From Candidatus Nanopelagicaceae bacterium (GTDB lineage Bacteria; Actinomycetota; Actinomycetes; Nanopelagicales; Nanopelagicaceae), in the NCBI GenBank assembly GCA_030730425.1, contig JANQVH010000046.1:1-64000 (forward strand): a stretch of 64,000 nt of DNA, written 5' to 3'. The notes beneath the pieces are model-generated. The model was not told the DNA's origin and did no database searches. It worked only from the letters and a program-made list of their open reading frames with translations. A program made the translations under genes and the position numbers. This document shows, piece by piece, positions 20,373-31,125 of the stretch (position 1 is the stretch's first letter; each line of letters starts with the position of its first letter).

Positions 20373-22723
20373 GCTCTCACCACCGATACCTCACCTGATG
20401 TAATACCAAGGCTTTCAATTACCTTGCTATTGATGCTATTGCGAGGCACCCATACAGATTCCTCATCGATTGAATCAATCTGGCAAGCAAGTGTGATCTC
20501 ACCTCGCGGCGTTGAAATCTTTATTTGATCTCCATTTGTAACGCCTAGAGAATCTGCGCGGCTCTTAGAAATAATTGCAACCGATGGATGGGCTGTCCCC
20601 GCCAGGTTATTTTCGCCATCTTGCAAAGATCCAGCATCAAGAAGCAATCTCCAAGAGCATAGATTTGCTTTGCCGTTAGCAATCTTTGTTGATTCACCAC
20701 TTACTGGAGTAAAGCTCTCACGGTTATGCCAAGTGCCGAGTGAGTTAAATTCATCTCTTGCAGAGCTAACGGTTGGAAGATTAATGCTAGAGCCCATCTC
20801 ATCTGCAAGCATTGAAAGGATTCTCACATCACTTCTGGTTAAAGATTCAGGTACAGCTGCTTCAAAGAATCTTGCTCTGGATTCCCAATTTATAAAGGTT
20901 CCGCTCTTTTCGACAACTGCTGCAACTGGAAGGACAACATCTGCAATCTGGGTTACTGCGCTCTGGCGAATTTCAAGTGAAACGATAAAAGCTTTCTCCA
21001 TTATTGCTTGGTAATCAGGTGAGATATCTAGGGGATCAACGCCGCCAACTAAAAGAGCGCCAATATTGCCTTTTTCTACCTCTTTAATGATTTCATCGCT
21101 ATCAAGGCCAGGATTACTTGGAAGGCTTGAAACGCCCCATGCAGCTTGAAGATCTACCCTTGCAGCGCTATCGCTAACCGGCCTTGCGCCTGGAAGAAGA
21201 TTAGATAGCGCTCCAGCTTCAAGTGCTCCTCGCTCGCCAGCTCTTCTTGGTATCCAGGCAAGTTTTGCTCCGCTATTTGTAGCAAGAGCCACTGCAGCAG
21301 AGATTGCGCCAGAGCTCTCAGAGAGACGCTCTCCAATAAGGATTACTGATTTTTTAGAAAGATTCGAAATCTTTGATATCGCAGAAGCTTCACTGCCAGC
21401 TTGGGTTGATATCAGCTCTGCTTTCAATTTCTTATTTCCACGTGATGTAAAAGGAGCAACAGCTGTAATTTTCAATTCCCGTTTTTTGACCTGCTTATAG
21501 AGGCGAAGGAAGACAATTGGTGATTCTTCCTCAGCTTCAAAGCCAAGAAGAAGAACATGATCTGCTCTATCAAGGTCTTTGTAATTAACTTGAGTTCCCA
21601 CAACATGTGAGGCTAAGAAGTTCTTCTCTTCCTTTGATGTCGCTCTTGAGCGAAAATCTATATCGTTTGTATTAAGGGCGATGCGAGCAAACTTGGAATA
21701 TCCATAGGCATCTTCAAGGGTTGCTCTTCCTCCAACTAATACTGCAGAGCGATTCTCCTTTAATCCTTTTGCTGCAAGCGCTAGAGCCTCTGGCCATGAA
21801 GCCTCTCTTAATTGACCGCTCTCATCTCTAATTAGTGGAGTAGTAATGCGATCTTTAGCGTTTACATATTTAAATGCCCAGCGCCCCTTATCGCAGTTCC
21901 ACTCTTCATTAACTGCCGCATCATCTCCGGCAAGACGGCGTAGCGTTTTTCCGCGACGAACATCGGTTCTCATATCGCATCCCGATGCGCAGTGTTCGCA
22001 GGCAGAAGGAGTTGAAATCAGATCAAATGGACGGGCTCGGAAGCGATATGAAGCTCCGGTAAGCGCTCCCACAGGGCAGATTTGAACTGTATTTCCTGAG
22101 AAGTAAGACTCAAATGGCTCTTTCTCATAGATGCCAACTTGTTGAAGTGCGCCTCGCTCATTGAGAGTAATAAATGGATCTCCCGCAATCTGTTCAGAAA
22201 ACCTAGTGCAGCGAGCGCAGAGAATGCAGCGTTCACGATCGAGAAGAACTTGCGAGGAAATATTGATTGGCTTTTCAAAGGTTCTCTTTGTTCCTTCAAA
22301 CCTTGATTCTTCGCGGCCATTACTCATCGCTTGATTCTGCAGGGGGCACTCGCCGCCCTTATCGCAGACTGGACAATCAAGTGGGTGGTTAATCAGTAAT
22401 AACTCCATAACACCTTGTTGCGCCTTATCAGCAACAGCTGAGGTGAGTTGAGTATTAACAATCATTCCTGGCTCAACTGGAATGGTGCAAGAGGCCTGTG
22501 GTTTTGGAAACTTTCTTCCATTAACTTCAATCTCAACTAAACATTGGCGGCATGCTCCAACAGGATCAAGGAGTGGGTGATCGCAGAAACGTGGAATCTG
22601 AATTCCTAATTTCTCCGCAGCTCTAATAACTAAAGTTCCCTTTGGAACGCTAACTTCAAAACCATCGATAGTTAGAGTAATCATTTCTACCGCTGTCTCT
22701 GTTGCAATCTCTTGAGTACTCAT
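20369..22723 (-). CDS. nuoG: NADH-quinone oxidoreductase subunit G
   Basis: A 784-residue iron-sulfur subunit of the peripheral arm. The N-terminus has the [2Fe-2S] ligands in [20 protein letters not shown], then [25 protein letters not shown] and a further cluster site starting [17 protein letters not shown]. The rest is a degenerate molybdopterin-oxidoreductase fold with no cofactor site expected. Length is close to the mycobacterial protein. It overlaps nuoEF upstream and nuoH downstream by four bases each. Confidence 0.95.
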   Translation of the reverse strand: MSTQEIATETAVEMITLTIDGFEVSVPKGTLVIRAAEKLGIQIPRFCDHPLLDPVGACRQCLVEIEVNGRKFPKPQASCTIPVEPGMIVNTQLTSAVADKAQQGVMELLLINHPLDCPVCDKGGECPLQNQAMSNGREESRFEGTKRTFEKPINISSQVLLDRERCILCARCTRFSEQIAGDPFITLNERGALQQVGIYEKEPFESYFSGNTVQICPVGALTGASYRFRARPFDLISTPSACEHCASGCDMRTDVRRGKTLRRLAGDDAAVNEEWNCDKGRWAFKYVNAKDRITTPLIRDESGQLREASWPEALALAAKGLKENRSAVLVGGRATLEDAYGYSKFARIALNTNDIDFRSRATSKEEKNFLASHVVGTQVNYKDLDRADHVLLLGFEAEEESPIVFLRLYKQVKKRELKITAVAPFTSRGNKKLKAELISTQAGSEASAISKISNLSKKSVILIGERLSESSGAISAAVALATNSGAKLAWIPRRAGERGALEAGALSNLLPGARPVSDSAARVDLQAAWGVSSLPSNPGLDSDEIIKEVEKGNIGALLVGGVDPLDISPDYQAIMEKAFIVSLEIRQSAVTQIADVVLPVAAVVEKSGTFINWESRARFFEAAVPESLTRSDVRILSMLADEMGSSINLPTVSSARDEFNSLGTWHNRESFTPVSGESTKIANGKANLCSWRLLLDAGSLQDGENNLAGTAHPSVAIISKSRADSLGVTNGDQIKISTPRGEITLACQIDSIDEESVWVPRNSINSKVIESLGITSGEVSVVRA

Positions 22724-24648
22724 ACCTTCACCCCATCTGATGTAAGAAGTGATGATGCAGCAGGGTTAAAAGGTGATCCACCAATTCTCAAATGCTCTAA
22801 ATACTCTTCACGGAAATATTTGATGGAGGAGATGATTGGACTTGCTGCGCCATCAGCGAGCGCGCAGAATGAACGGCCAGCAATGTTGTCGCAGAGATCA
22901 AGTAATTTCTCAAGATCTGCTTGCTCGCCTTTTCCTGCATCAAGATCTTTGAGGATTTGAACTAACCACCAGGTGCCCTCACGACATGGGGTGCATTTTC
23001 CGCATGATTCATGCTTATAAAACTCAGTCCAGCGAAGGACCGCTCTAACTACGCTAGTTGTCTCATCAAATATTTGCAGCGCCTTGGTTCCAAGCATTGA
23101 GCCAGCTGCGGCAACGCCTTCATAATCAAGGGGGATATCTAGGTGTTCATCAGTAAATATCGGAGTTGATGAACCACCAGGAGTCCAGAACTTCAACTTA
23201 TTGCCATCACGCATTCCCCCGGCCATATCAATTAACTCACGAAGAGTTATGCCAAGTGGTGCTTCAAACTGTCCAGGGTTTTTAACATGTCCTGAAAGTG
23301 AGTAGAGAGTAAAGCCTTTGCTCTTCTCTGTTCCAAGTGATGCAAACCATTGCGCTCCGTTATTAATAATTGCTGGAACCGATGCAACTGATTCAACGTT
23401 ATTAACAACAGTTGGCCGGGCATATAGACCTGCTATTGCTGGAAATGGTGGGCGAAGTCTTGGTTGGCCGCGGAAACCTTCAAGAGAATCAAGAAGAGCA
23501 GTCTCTTCACCACAGATATATGCGCCAGCACCAACATGAAGTACTAGATCTAAATCAAAACCTTTACCTAAAATGTTCTTTCCAAGTAGCCCTGCTTTAT
23601 AGGCATCTTCGATAGCTTGTTGAACTCGACGAATTACATGGGCAACTTCGCCGCGAATATAGATAAATGCATGTTTTGCTCTAATTGCATAAGAGCCAAT
23701 GATTATTCCCTCAATTAAAACATGAGGATTAGCAAGCATTAGCGGGGTATCTTTACAAGTACCTGGCTCTGATTCATCGGCATTAACAACAAAGTAGTGT
23801 TCCTTGTTATCACCTTGCGGGATAAAGCCCCACTTCATTCCAGTTGGAAAACCTGCGCCGCCGCGGCCGCGGAGCCCTGAATCTTTAACAGTTTGGATAA
23901 CCTCATCTGGGCTCATATTGAGAGCCTTTTCAATAGCTTTATAGCCACCATTTCTACGATAGCCATCAAGGGTAAATGAATCCTTTTGATCATAGCTCTT
24001 GGTTAATTCTGGAGTTAATTTCTTATTGCCACTCTGCGCGATTTTTAACCCTAGAAGAGTTGGCTCTCCTGCCGCAACTCCTTGGTTTGCAAGTCCATCA
24101 TTGATGCCTGCAAGAAGTGCTGAGTTCTCTTTCCAAGTTGGCAATTTATCGGGGCCACGCGTTGGAGCTATTGGATTTCCTTGGCGCATTGAGTCAACTA
24201 AATCTTTAGCAGATTCAACGCTCTGATTGTCGTAGAACTCCCAGTTGGCCATGACAACAGGTGCGTAGTCACAAGCAGCGTTACATTCAATATGTTCTAT
24301 TGAAACTTTGCCATCTTCAGTAACTCCATCATTTTCAACACCAAGATGCTCTTTAAGAGATTCAAATATCTCATCCCCACCCATAATTGCACATAAGGTG
24401 TTGGTGCAAACCCCAACATGATATTCACCGACAGGGCCGCGCTTATATTGAGTATAGAAAGTTGCTACGGCGCTAACTTCAGCGCTCTCTAGATTTAACT
24501 TCTTAGCAATTACTTCAATACTTTCAGGAGTCACATAGCCATCTTTTGATTGCGCAAAATGTAGAAGTGGCATGATGGCAGAGCGAGGACGTGGATATCG
24601 ATTGATCATCGAATCCATTACTAAGTTATCGGAATCAGTTAATGGCAT
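22720..24648 (-). CDS. nuoEF: Fused NADH-quinone oxidoreductase subunits E and F
   Basis: One uninterrupted 642-residue frame encodes both NADH-input subunits, which are separate genes in most bacteria. Residues 1 to about 207 are a complete NuoE, with [2Fe-2S] ligands Cys81, Cys86, Cys122 and Cys126 ([16 protein letters not shown]). From about 211 ([10 protein letters not shown]) a complete NuoF follows: [10 protein letters not shown] (261-270) binds NADH and [15 protein letters not shown] contacts FMN, and the C-terminal [10 protein letters not shown] with a distant RSFC ligates [4Fe-4S] N3. The linker is short and looks like the normal NuoE tail. ATG 24648 overlaps the nuoD stop by one base. 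No internal start with a good ribosome binding site is obvious at the junction. Confidence 0.93.
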   Translation of the reverse strand: MPLTDSDNLVMDSMINRYPRPRSAIMPLLHFAQSKDGYVTPESIEVIAKKLNLESAEVSAVATFYTQYKRGPVGEYHVGVCTNTLCAIMGGDEIFESLKEHLGVENDGVTEDGKVSIEHIECNAACDYAPVVMANWEFYDNQSVESAKDLVDSMRQGNPIAPTRGPDKLPTWKENSALLAGINDGLANQGVAAGEPTLLGLKIAQSGNKKLTPELTKSYDQKDSFTLDGYRRNGGYKAIEKALNMSPDEVIQTVKDSGLRGRGGAGFPTGMKWGFIPQGDNKEHYFVVNADESEPGTCKDTPLMLANPHVLIEGIIIGSYAIRAKHAFIYIRGEVAHVIRRVQQAIEDAYKAGLLGKNILGKGFDLDLVLHVGAGAYICGEETALLDSLEGFRGQPRLRPPFPAIAGLYARPTVVNNVESVASVPAIINNGAQWFASLGTEKSKGFTLYSLSGHVKNPGQFEAPLGITLRELIDMAGGMRDGNKLKFWTPGGSSTPIFTDEHLDIPLDYEGVAAAGSMLGTKALQIFDETTSVVRAVLRWTEFYKHESCGKCTPCREGTWWLVQILKDLDAGKGEQADLEKLLDLCDNIAGRSFCALADGAASPIISSIKYFREEYLEHLRIGGSPFNPAASSLLTSDGVKV

Positions 24649-25976
24649 TAGCGGTCCACATCTCCCATCACTGGATCGATGGAGGCAACAGCTGCAACAA
24701 CATCGGCAATTAGCGAGCCTTCACACATTGCAGATGTCGATTGGAGATTACTAAATGAAGGAGCGCGGAAATGAACGCGATATGGGCGAGTGCCGCCATC
24801 AGAGACTAAATGGGCTCCAAGTTCACCTCTAGGTGATTCAACTGGGGTATAGACCTGACCGGCTGGAACTCTAAATCCTTCAGTGACAATCTTGAAGTGA
24901 TGGATCAAAGCCTCCATAGAAGTTCCCATGATCTGGCGAATGTGATCGAGAGAATTTCCTAGGCCATCTCCGCCAAGTGAGAGCTGGGCTGGCCAAGCAA
25001 TTTTCTTATCGGCCACCATCACTGGCGCTGCCTCAAGTTTATCTAGCTTGTCGCAGCACTGCTCAATAATTCTTAAAGATTGCTCAAGCTCCTGCATGCG
25101 AATTAAGAAGCGTCCATAGACATCGCAGGTATCAGCGGTGATGACATCAAAGTCATAATTTTCATATCCACAATATGGTTGTGTCTTTCTTAAATCCCAA
25201 GGCATACCAGTTGAGCGAAGAACTGGGCCAGTAACTCCAAGAGTGATACAACCTGCAAGGTCTAGATATCCAACGCCTTTTGTTCTCTTGATCCAGATTG
25301 AATTACCAATCAATAACTTGGCATTATCTTTAAAGTTCTTTCTTAAATCCTTGATTAACTCTCTAATTCCAGAAACAGTTCCCTCCGGCAGATCTTGAGA
25401 AACCCCACCTGGGCGGATATAGGCCATATTCATTCTTAGCCCTGAGACTTTTTCAAATACATCTAATACTTTCTCTCTCTCGCGGAAAGCAAAGAACATA
25501 GGAGTAATTGCCCCAAGCTCGAGCGCCCCTGTTCCAAGTGCGACCATATGCGATGAGATGCGATTGAGTTCCATCATCATTACTCGAATAACTGATGCTC
25601 GCTCAGGGACATCATTTGTGATGCCCAATAGTTTTTCTACCCCTAGACAGTAAGTAGTTTCATTAAATAGCGGGCTTAAATAATCCATCCGGGTCACGAA
25701 AGTAACGCCTTGGGTCCAGGTGCGAAATTCAGTGTTTTTTTCAATTCCTGTATGAAGATAGCCAATTCCGCATCTAAGTTCAGTAATTGTCTCGCCTTCA
25801 AGTTCAAGCATTAGACGTAGTACTCCATGGGTTGATGGATGCTGCGGCCCCATGTTTACAACTACGCGCTCTTCTTTAGCGCTACCAATCTCACTTGCTA
25901 CTTGATCCCAATCGCCGCCCGTTACTGAATAGATGGTTCCTTCAGTTGTCTCGCGAGATGATGCAAAAGTACTCAT
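24648..25976 (-). CDS. nuoD: NADH-quinone oxidoreductase subunit D
   Basis: A 442-residue peripheral subunit related to the hydrogenase large subunit that lines the quinone-binding site. It carries [23 protein letters not shown] at the N-terminus, [10 protein letters not shown], and the C-terminal APSFSNLQ segment. The sequence reads as a normal stand-alone NuoD, not a NuoCD fusion. It overlaps nuoC by four bases. Confidence 0.96.
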   Translation of the reverse strand: MSTFASSRETTEGTIYSVTGGDWDQVASEIGSAKEERVVVNMGPQHPSTHGVLRLMLELEGETITELRCGIGYLHTGIEKNTEFRTWTQGVTFVTRMDYLSPLFNETTYCLGVEKLLGITNDVPERASVIRVMMMELNRISSHMVALGTGALELGAITPMFFAFREREKVLDVFEKVSGLRMNMAYIRPGGVSQDLPEGTVSGIRELIKDLRKNFKDNAKLLIGNSIWIKRTKGVGYLDLAGCITLGVTGPVLRSTGMPWDLRKTQPYCGYENYDFDVITADTCDVYGRFLIRMQELEQSLRIIEQCCDKLDKLEAAPVMVADKKIAWPAQLSLGGDGLGNSLDHIRQIMGTSMEALIHHFKIVTEGFRVPAGQVYTPVESPRGELGAHLVSDGGTRPYRVHFRAPSFSNLQSTSAMCEGSLIADVVAAVASIDPVMGDVDR

Positions 25977-26611
25977 CGATATGACCTCCTGTTATCAGGA
26001 GATGGAATTGTGGCTCCTACATATTCAACAGCGATACCACCGAGTGGATAATCCTTACGCTGCGGATGTCCTGGCCAATCATCTGGCATAAGAATTCTTG
26101 TCAGAGCTGGATGTCCATCAAAAATAATTCCAAACATGTCATAAGCCTCGCGCTCATGCCAATTAGTTCCAGCCCAAACTTCAACTAGAGATGGAATATG
26201 CGGATCTGATTCAGGAGTACTTACCTCTAGCCTCATTCTCCGGTTATGTGTCATTGATAAGAGTTCATAGACTGCGTGAAGTTCGCGCTGGCTATCTTCT
26301 GGATAGTGAACTCCTGATACACCAAGACATACCTCAAAGCGAAGAGTCTCGGTATCTCTTAGGGTTTTAGCGACATCAAATAGGCGCTGCCTTTTAATGT
26401 GAAGCGTTAATTCTCCGCGATCTACAACAACTTTCTCAATAGCATCGTTAAATTCTGGAAATGCGCGCTCTAATTCATCTGTTACTTCATCAAAGTATGA
26501 ACCGTATGGTTTTTGTGCTGAAGTTGGCGAGAAGCTAGAGCGAACTAGGCCGCCATAACCTGAAGTATCTCCAGTGCCCTGGATACCAAATGAGCCCTTC
26601 TGCTCGCTCAT
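25973..26611 (-). CDS. nuoC: NADH-quinone oxidoreductase subunit C
   Basis: A 212-residue 30-kDa-type subunit of the peripheral arm. It carries ERFx-like elements adapted as [25 protein letters not shown] followed by [21 protein letters not shown], the family signature. It has no cofactor and braces NuoD and NuoB. It starts three bases after the nuoB stop. Confidence 0.96.
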   Translation of the reverse strand: MSEQKGSFGIQGTGDTSGYGGLVRSSFSPTSAQKPYGSYFDEVTDELERAFPEFNDAIEKVVVDRGELTLHIKRQRLFDVAKTLRDTETLRFEVCLGVSGVHYPEDSQRELHAVYELLSMTHNRRMRLEVSTPESDPHIPSLVEVWAGTNWHEREAYDMFGIIFDGHPALTRILMPDDWPGHPQRKDYPLGGIAVEYVGATIPSPDNRRSYR

Positions 26612-26614
26612 TAA

Positions 26615-27178
26615 TCAGCCCTGCTTTCCAAATACTGGGATCTGATGAATAGGAGTAGCAGCAATAGCTGATGCTTCAACTTCCTTAACAATTTTTGCGC
26701 GGTTTACGCCAAGCTTTTCATTACCAATTTGTTCGTGCAGCTTCAAAATTGCATCCATCAACATCTCTGGCCTTGGTGGACAACCTGGAAGATAAATATC
26801 AACAGGAATTATGTGATCAACGCCTTGGACGATTGCATAATTATTAAACATTCCACCAGATGAAGCGCATGCTCCCATTGATATAACCCACTTAGGAGCT
26901 GCCATCTGGTCATAGATCTGTCTAACTACCGGGGCCATCTTGTTTGATACTCGACCAGCCACAATCATTAAATCTGCCTGCCTTGGTGAAGCGCGGAAAA
27001 CTTCCATGCCAAATCGAGAGATGTCATATTTGCCAGCAGAGCCGATTGCCATCATCTCAATAGCGCAGCAAGCAAGACCAAAAGTTGCAGGCCAGAGTGA
27101 GTTCTTGCGCATATAGCCGGCAAGTTTTTCTACAGTAGTTAATAGAAAACCGGAAGGTAATTTCTCTTCTAAGCCCAT
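26615..27178 (-). CDS. nuoB: NADH-quinone oxidoreductase subunit B
   Basis: A 187-residue subunit carrying cluster N2, the last [4Fe-4S] before quinone. Its ligands are the adjacent Cys37-Cys38 (LACCAIEMM), Cys104 ([11 protein letters not shown]) and Cys133 ([10 protein letters not shown]). The C-terminal extension of about 30 residues past the core is common in actinobacteria. It follows nuoA by four bases. Confidence 0.97.
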   Translation of the reverse strand: MGLEEKLPSGFLLTTVEKLAGYMRKNSLWPATFGLACCAIEMMAIGSAGKYDISRFGMEVFRASPRQADLMIVAGRVSNKMAPVVRQIYDQMAAPKWVISMGACASSGGMFNNYAIVQGVDHIIPVDIYLPGCPPRPEMLMDAILKLHEQIGNEKLGVNRAKIVKEVEASAIAATPIHQIPVFGKQG

Positions 27179-27182
27179 TTAC

Positions 27183-27545
27183 TTAATCCCATTCCAATCC
27201 GCCGCGGCGCCAGACATAGGTATAGGCCACAAATACAGTTGCAATAAAGATAACCATCTCAATAAGTCCAAATAAAGCTAGTTGATCATAGGCAACTGCC
27301 CAGGGATAGAGGAAAACAATTTCGATATCAAAGATAATAAAGAGCATTGCAGTTAAAAAGTATTTGACTGGAAAGCGCCCGCCGCCTTGAGCCTGGGGGC
27401 TTGGCTCTATTCCACATTCATAAGCATCTAGCTTTGCCCTGTTATATCGCTTAGGTCCGGTTAGAGCTCCGGCAACCACTGAAAAAATGGCGAATCCAAA
27501 TCCAATCGCTCCGATAACGATGATTGGTAGATATGGGTTGCTCAC
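27183..27545 (-). CDS. nuoA: NADH-quinone oxidoreductase subunit A
   Basis: A 120-residue, three-helix membrane subunit with the conserved DAYECGIEPSPQAQGGGRFPVKY loop that contributes to the quinone site region. It starts with GTG at 27545. A TAAGAT box ends eight bases before that codon, so the nuo operon can have its own promoter although menG lies only 40 bases upstream on the same strand. Confidence 0.96.
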   Translation of the reverse strand: MSNPYLPIIVIGAIGFGFAIFSVVAGALTGPKRYNRAKLDAYECGIEPSPQAQGGGRFPVKYFLTAMLFIIFDIEIVFLYPWAVAYDQLALFGLIEMVIFIATVFVAYTYVWRRGGLEWD

Positions 27546-27553
27546 AACGCCAA

Positions 27554-27559
27554 ATCTTA
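27554..27559 (-). promoter_or_regulatory. Predicted -10 box (TAAGAT) of the nuo operon
   Basis: Minus-strand TAAGAT is followed by eight bases and the nuoA GTG, in the 40-base gap between menG and nuoA. Transcription would begin about two bases before the start codon. Confidence 0.4.
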
Positions 27560-27585
27560 GGTGAGCCTTAGAAATTCAGAGAAAT

Positions 27586-28281
27586 CTAGGAGCCCTTGAA
27601 GGCTGTGTGAACTGCCACAACTCCCCCTGTGAGGTTAATCCATGATGAATTCTTCCAGCCCACCGCCTCCATATCCCTTGCTAGCTCCTCCTGTTTGGGC
27701 CAGGCACGGATTGATTCTGCAAGATAGCCATATGCAGCAGGGTTTGATGATCCTGATCTCGATAATTTTGGCAAGGCTTTCATTAGGTAATTCATATAAA
27801 GAATTCGAAATGGTTTAAAGGTGGGAGTTGAGAACTCCACGATAACAATTCTTCCCCCAGGTTTAGTAACTCTTAAAGCCTGACTTAAAGCTCTTTTATA
27901 ATCTTGGGTATTTCTTAGGCCAAATGAATTTGTTGTTAAATCAAAGGTATTTTCCTTAAAGGAAAGATTGAGTGCATCGCCTTGGACAAAGTTTAAGTAG
28001 GGGCGAACCTTTCTTCCCTGATCTAACATTCCTTTTGAGAAGTCAAGAGAAGTAACATCTGCTCCCGCCTTATATAAGCCTTCACTAGATGAACCAGGGC
28101 CAGCTGCAATATCAAGAATTTTCATCCCTGGTTTTGGGTCAATGATTTTCTCCACACTTCTTCGCCATCTCTTAGTGGCGCCAAGGCTAAGTAGATCGTT
28201 AAATAAGTCATAGCGACGAGCTACCCCATCAAACATGGCGGAAACTTCTTCTGGGTCTTTACCTAAATCTGCTCGACTCAC
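27586..28281 (-). CDS. menG: Demethylmenaquinone methyltransferase
   Basis: A 231-residue class I methyltransferase of the UbiE/MenG family that adds the final methyl group from S-adenosylmethionine to demethylmenaquinone. It has the family signature YDLFNDLLSLGATKRWRR, the SAM-binding ILDIAAGPGSSSEG motif, and GLRNTQDYKRALSQALRVTKPGG. The start is GTG at 28281. It heads the transcription unit that continues into nuoA-N, and is divergent from menF across 51 bases that contain a symmetric TAGGCTA element. Confidence 0.95.
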   Translation of the reverse strand: MSRADLGKDPEEVSAMFDGVARRYDLFNDLLSLGATKRWRRSVEKIIDPKPGMKILDIAAGPGSSSEGLYKAGADVTSLDFSKGMLDQGRKVRPYLNFVQGDALNLSFKENTFDLTTNSFGLRNTQDYKRALSQALRVTKPGGRIVIVEFSTPTFKPFRILYMNYLMKALPKLSRSGSSNPAAYGYLAESIRAWPKQEELARDMEAVGWKNSSWINLTGGVVAVHTAFKGS

Positions 28282-28301
28282 TTACCTATCATCTCTACCG
28301 C

Positions 28302-28308
28302 TAGGCTA
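28302..28308. promoter_or_regulatory. Symmetric -10 element TAGGCTA between menG and menF
   Basis: Plus-strand TAGGCT and minus-strand TAGCCT overlap in TAGGCTA. Towards menF it would give a leader of about 19 bases that holds GGAG (28325-28328), a normal ribosome binding site for ATG 28333. Towards menG the leader would be about 15 bases. Confidence 0.45.
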
Positions 28309-28332
28309 ACTCCACAAGTTGAATGGAGCCCA

Positions 28333-29565
28333 ATGCCTATCTCTGCAACCACCGAGTTATTAGGTGAACACCCCGAGCTTCTTGATATCGCTATTGCCGA
28401 TATTGAAGATGGCCAAATAACTTCTTGGGTTAGAGGCGGGGATGGCTTAATTGGTTTTGGGGTTTACAAGTCCCATACCGTTAAAGGAGCTGATCGTTTT
28501 GAGCAGGCTCGCAGATGGTGGCGAGCTGAGATAAATAGCTTAAATATTGCTAATAATTCCCATGGTTTAGGTAGTGGACCAATTCTCTTCACATCTTTTT
28601 CTTTTGATGAAGCAGAGGATTCGATGTTAATAATCCCAAGAGTTGTGGTGGGTCAATCAAATGGAAAATCTTGGATTACCTGGATTGGTGATGGCCTACA
28701 ACCAAAGCTTGAACGAGGAGAAGAGCAGGTAAGACCATTAAATATTTCTTGGAGCGGGAGCAATGGGGATATCTGGAGAGAGCGAGTAGCACTTGCTATT
28801 GGAAAGATTAAAGATGCAAAGCTAGATAAAGTCGTACTAGCTCGCTTCTTAACTGGAAAGAGTGAAGAGAGAATTGATGTTAGAAGGCTATTAAGGCTGC
28901 TAGCAAAGGAATACCCCTCAACCTGGGTTTATTCCAATAGCGGCTTAGTTGGAGCAACTCCAGAGTTATTGGTTCGTTTAAGTAAATCTCTAATAACTTC
29001 TAGGGTTTTGGCAGGAACAATTAGAAAGACTGGCGAGGACGAGCGAGATTTAGCTCTCGCTGGTTCTCTTGCTCGCTCCTCAAAAGATCTAGAAGAGCAT
29101 GAGTATGCCGTTCAATCAGTTGCTGATGCGCTAACTCCTCTCTGTCGCTCCCTTAATGTTCCTGAGACTCCATTTGTTCTTCATCTATCTAATGTTATGC
29201 ACCTTGCAACAGATGTAACAGCGGTCTTATCTGACTCTGCAAACCCAGCGGATATTTTTGATCTTGCATCCAAATTACATCCATCAGCTGCAGTCTGTGG
29301 AACTCCAAGAGATCTAGCAAAGAGAGCAATTGATGAAATTGAGGGTATTTCACGCGGTCGCTATGCAGGTCCCGTTGGATGGATTGATAGCAAAGGCGAT
29401 GGTGAATTAGCACTAGCGCTTCGTTGTGGTCAGATTACAAGTGATGGAAAATCGATTCGAATCTATGCTGGTTGTGGAATTGTTGCTGGCTCTGATCCGG
29501 AACGGGAATACGCTGAGAGCCAGGCAAAGCTTCTGCCGATGCGCTCTGCTTTAGAGAAGCACTAA
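28333..29565 (+). CDS. menF: Isochorismate synthase
   Basis: A 410-residue chorismate-binding enzyme that converts chorismate to isochorismate, the entry step of menaquinone synthesis. The C-terminal half has the catalytic fold: KVVLARFL, LVGATPELLVR, SRVLAGTIRKTGEDERD, KDLEEHEYAVQSV, LHPSAAVCGTPR and GRYAGPVGW. An isochorismate synthase for siderophore or salicylate synthesis would look similar, but the adjacent menD, menC and menB genes favour the menaquinone role. GGAG lies five bases before the ATG. It converges on menD with a 15-base overlap. Confidence 0.93.
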   Translation: MPISATTELLGEHPELLDIAIADIEDGQITSWVRGGDGLIGFGVYKSHTVKGADRFEQARRWWRAEINSLNIANNSHGLGSGPILFTSFSFDEAEDSMLIIPRVVVGQSNGKSWITWIGDGLQPKLERGEEQVRPLNISWSGSNGDIWRERVALAIGKIKDAKLDKVVLARFLTGKSEERIDVRRLLRLLAKEYPSTWVYSNSGLVGATPELLVRLSKSLITSRVLAGTIRKTGEDERDLALAGSLARSSKDLEEHEYAVQSVADALTPLCRSLNVPETPFVLHLSNVMHLATDVTAVLSDSANPADIFDLASKLHPSAAVCGTPRDLAKRAIDEIEGISRGRYAGPVGWIDSKGDGELALALRCGQITSDGKSIRIYAGCGIVAGSDPEREYAESQAKLLPMRSALEKH

Positions 29566-31125
29566 CTGGCTATATTTATTTAATACCGCTGCAATTGAAT
29601 CAGCGTTTTGCTCTCTATCAGGCATCTTTGCCACAATCACATGGAGTCCAGTATGGATTTGTTGTAGAGCGATATGAAGTTCTTTTGCACTGCTAATTTG
29701 CTGCGAAGAAATCCCAAAGCTTTTGACCACACTTGATATATCAATCCCATGCGGTGTGCCAAAAATAGTTTCAAACCCTTTACTGCCTCTCTGCCCAAGA
29801 GTTGAGAAGATCCCGCCGCCATCATTATCAACAACAATTATTGTTAGATTATCTTTTGTTGGATTAGCAAGTGCTGAAATATCATGCAGGAAAGCTAGAT
29901 CTCCAATTACTGCATAACTTTCACTATGTTGTGTGGCAACACCAAGAGCTGTTGAGATATTGCCATCAATTCCTGCAAGGCCTCTATTGGCATAAGTTAT
30001 TAACCCTGATCTTGGCACAGCAAAGCTCTCAAAATCTCTTACTGGTCTAGAAGATGAGATAAATAAAGCGGTGTCATCTTCAAGTTCCTCAGCAATAACT
30101 GTTGCTAACTCTGCCTCAGACCACTCTGGAAGAACTGAGAGGGCAATAGCAGCGAGTGCTTCATACTTCTTCCATAAATCATGCCAACTTTGATCAATAT
30201 CTAAAGGCTTTTTAACCTTTGGAATTTGAGTATAAATCTCATCTGAAGTTCTAGATGTATCGATATTTTCCGTGCGAGGGTCAATAACTATTACCTTCTT
30301 AGCTCCTTGAATATAAGCATTAATGCTTCTAGAAAGGGTAGTTCTACCAATCACAAATACGTTCTCTGCAGCTAAAGCAACCCTTGCCTTTTCATCAGAT
30401 AAGACAATTGGGGCATGGGCAATTGCGCCATCAAAAACTAAGGGGTCTTCAGCGATAAGTGGGGCTGCTAAATCACTTGCAAATTTCTCAATTTCGGCAA
30501 CGCTAAATCCTGCTCGATCATGGCCAACTATTACTAGAGATTTCTTTGAATCAGTATTGATCTCGATAGCTTCTGCCTTGCCTATTTCTCGAGTCTTAAC
30601 TCTTATCCCAGAGAGCCAATCAGAGTTATCTTGATCAAGAAGTGGTTCATCAAATTGCAGATTTATGTGAACTGGCCCACTTCCACTTAAAGCCTTTGAT
30701 AAATCAAGATCTTTATCGGTATCAAAACTTGCTCTAACAAAAGCGCCAAAGATATTGCTCTGATCTGTTGTTTGATTCGAGCCAGTTCCTCTAAGACGTG
30801 CAGGTCTATCTGCGGTAAGAAGAAGTAAGTTGATATCGCTGTGATGGGCTTCAAGAAGGGCTGGATAGTAGTTAGCTACCGCTGTTCCACTAGTGCAGAC
30901 AACTGGAACATATCGAGCGCTGGCCTTAGAAATTCCAAGAGCAAAAAATGCCGCCCCTCTCTCATCGATGCGAACATGAAGATTTATTAGGCCCTTCTCT
31001 GATGCTTCATAAAGGGCGATAGATAAAGGGGCGTTGCGAGAACCTGGAGAAAGGATTACATCTTTAATTCCTAGCTCGATTAATTGCTTAATAATGCTTC
31101 GCGCAAGCGCAGTCGAATTACTCAT
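29551..31125 (-). CDS. menD: 2-succinyl-5-enolpyruvyl-6-hydroxy-3-cyclohexene-1-carboxylate synthase
   Basis: A thiamine-diphosphate enzyme of 524 residues that joins isochorismate and 2-oxoglutarate. It shows ILSPGSRNAPLS, the TSGTAVANYYPALLEAH segment, NRGLAGIDGNISTALG, and the ThDP-binding GDLAFLHDISAL and DNDGGGIFS region. I chose ATG 31125, which overlaps the menC stop as ATGA, over an in-frame start at 31146 that would add seven residues. Order on this strand is menB, menC, menD. Confidence 0.94.
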   Translation of the reverse strand: MSNSTALARSIIKQLIELGIKDVILSPGSRNAPLSIALYEASEKGLINLHVRIDERGAAFFALGISKASARYVPVVCTSGTAVANYYPALLEAHHSDINLLLLTADRPARLRGTGSNQTTDQSNIFGAFVRASFDTDKDLDLSKALSGSGPVHINLQFDEPLLDQDNSDWLSGIRVKTREIGKAEAIEINTDSKKSLVIVGHDRAGFSVAEIEKFASDLAAPLIAEDPLVFDGAIAHAPIVLSDEKARVALAAENVFVIGRTTLSRSINAYIQGAKKVIVIDPRTENIDTSRTSDEIYTQIPKVKKPLDIDQSWHDLWKKYEALAAIALSVLPEWSEAELATVIAEELEDDTALFISSSRPVRDFESFAVPRSGLITYANRGLAGIDGNISTALGVATQHSESYAVIGDLAFLHDISALANPTKDNLTIIVVDNDGGGIFSTLGQRGSKGFETIFGTPHGIDISSVVKSFGISSQQISSAKELHIALQQIHTGLHVIVAKMPDREQNADSIAAVLNKYSQLVLL

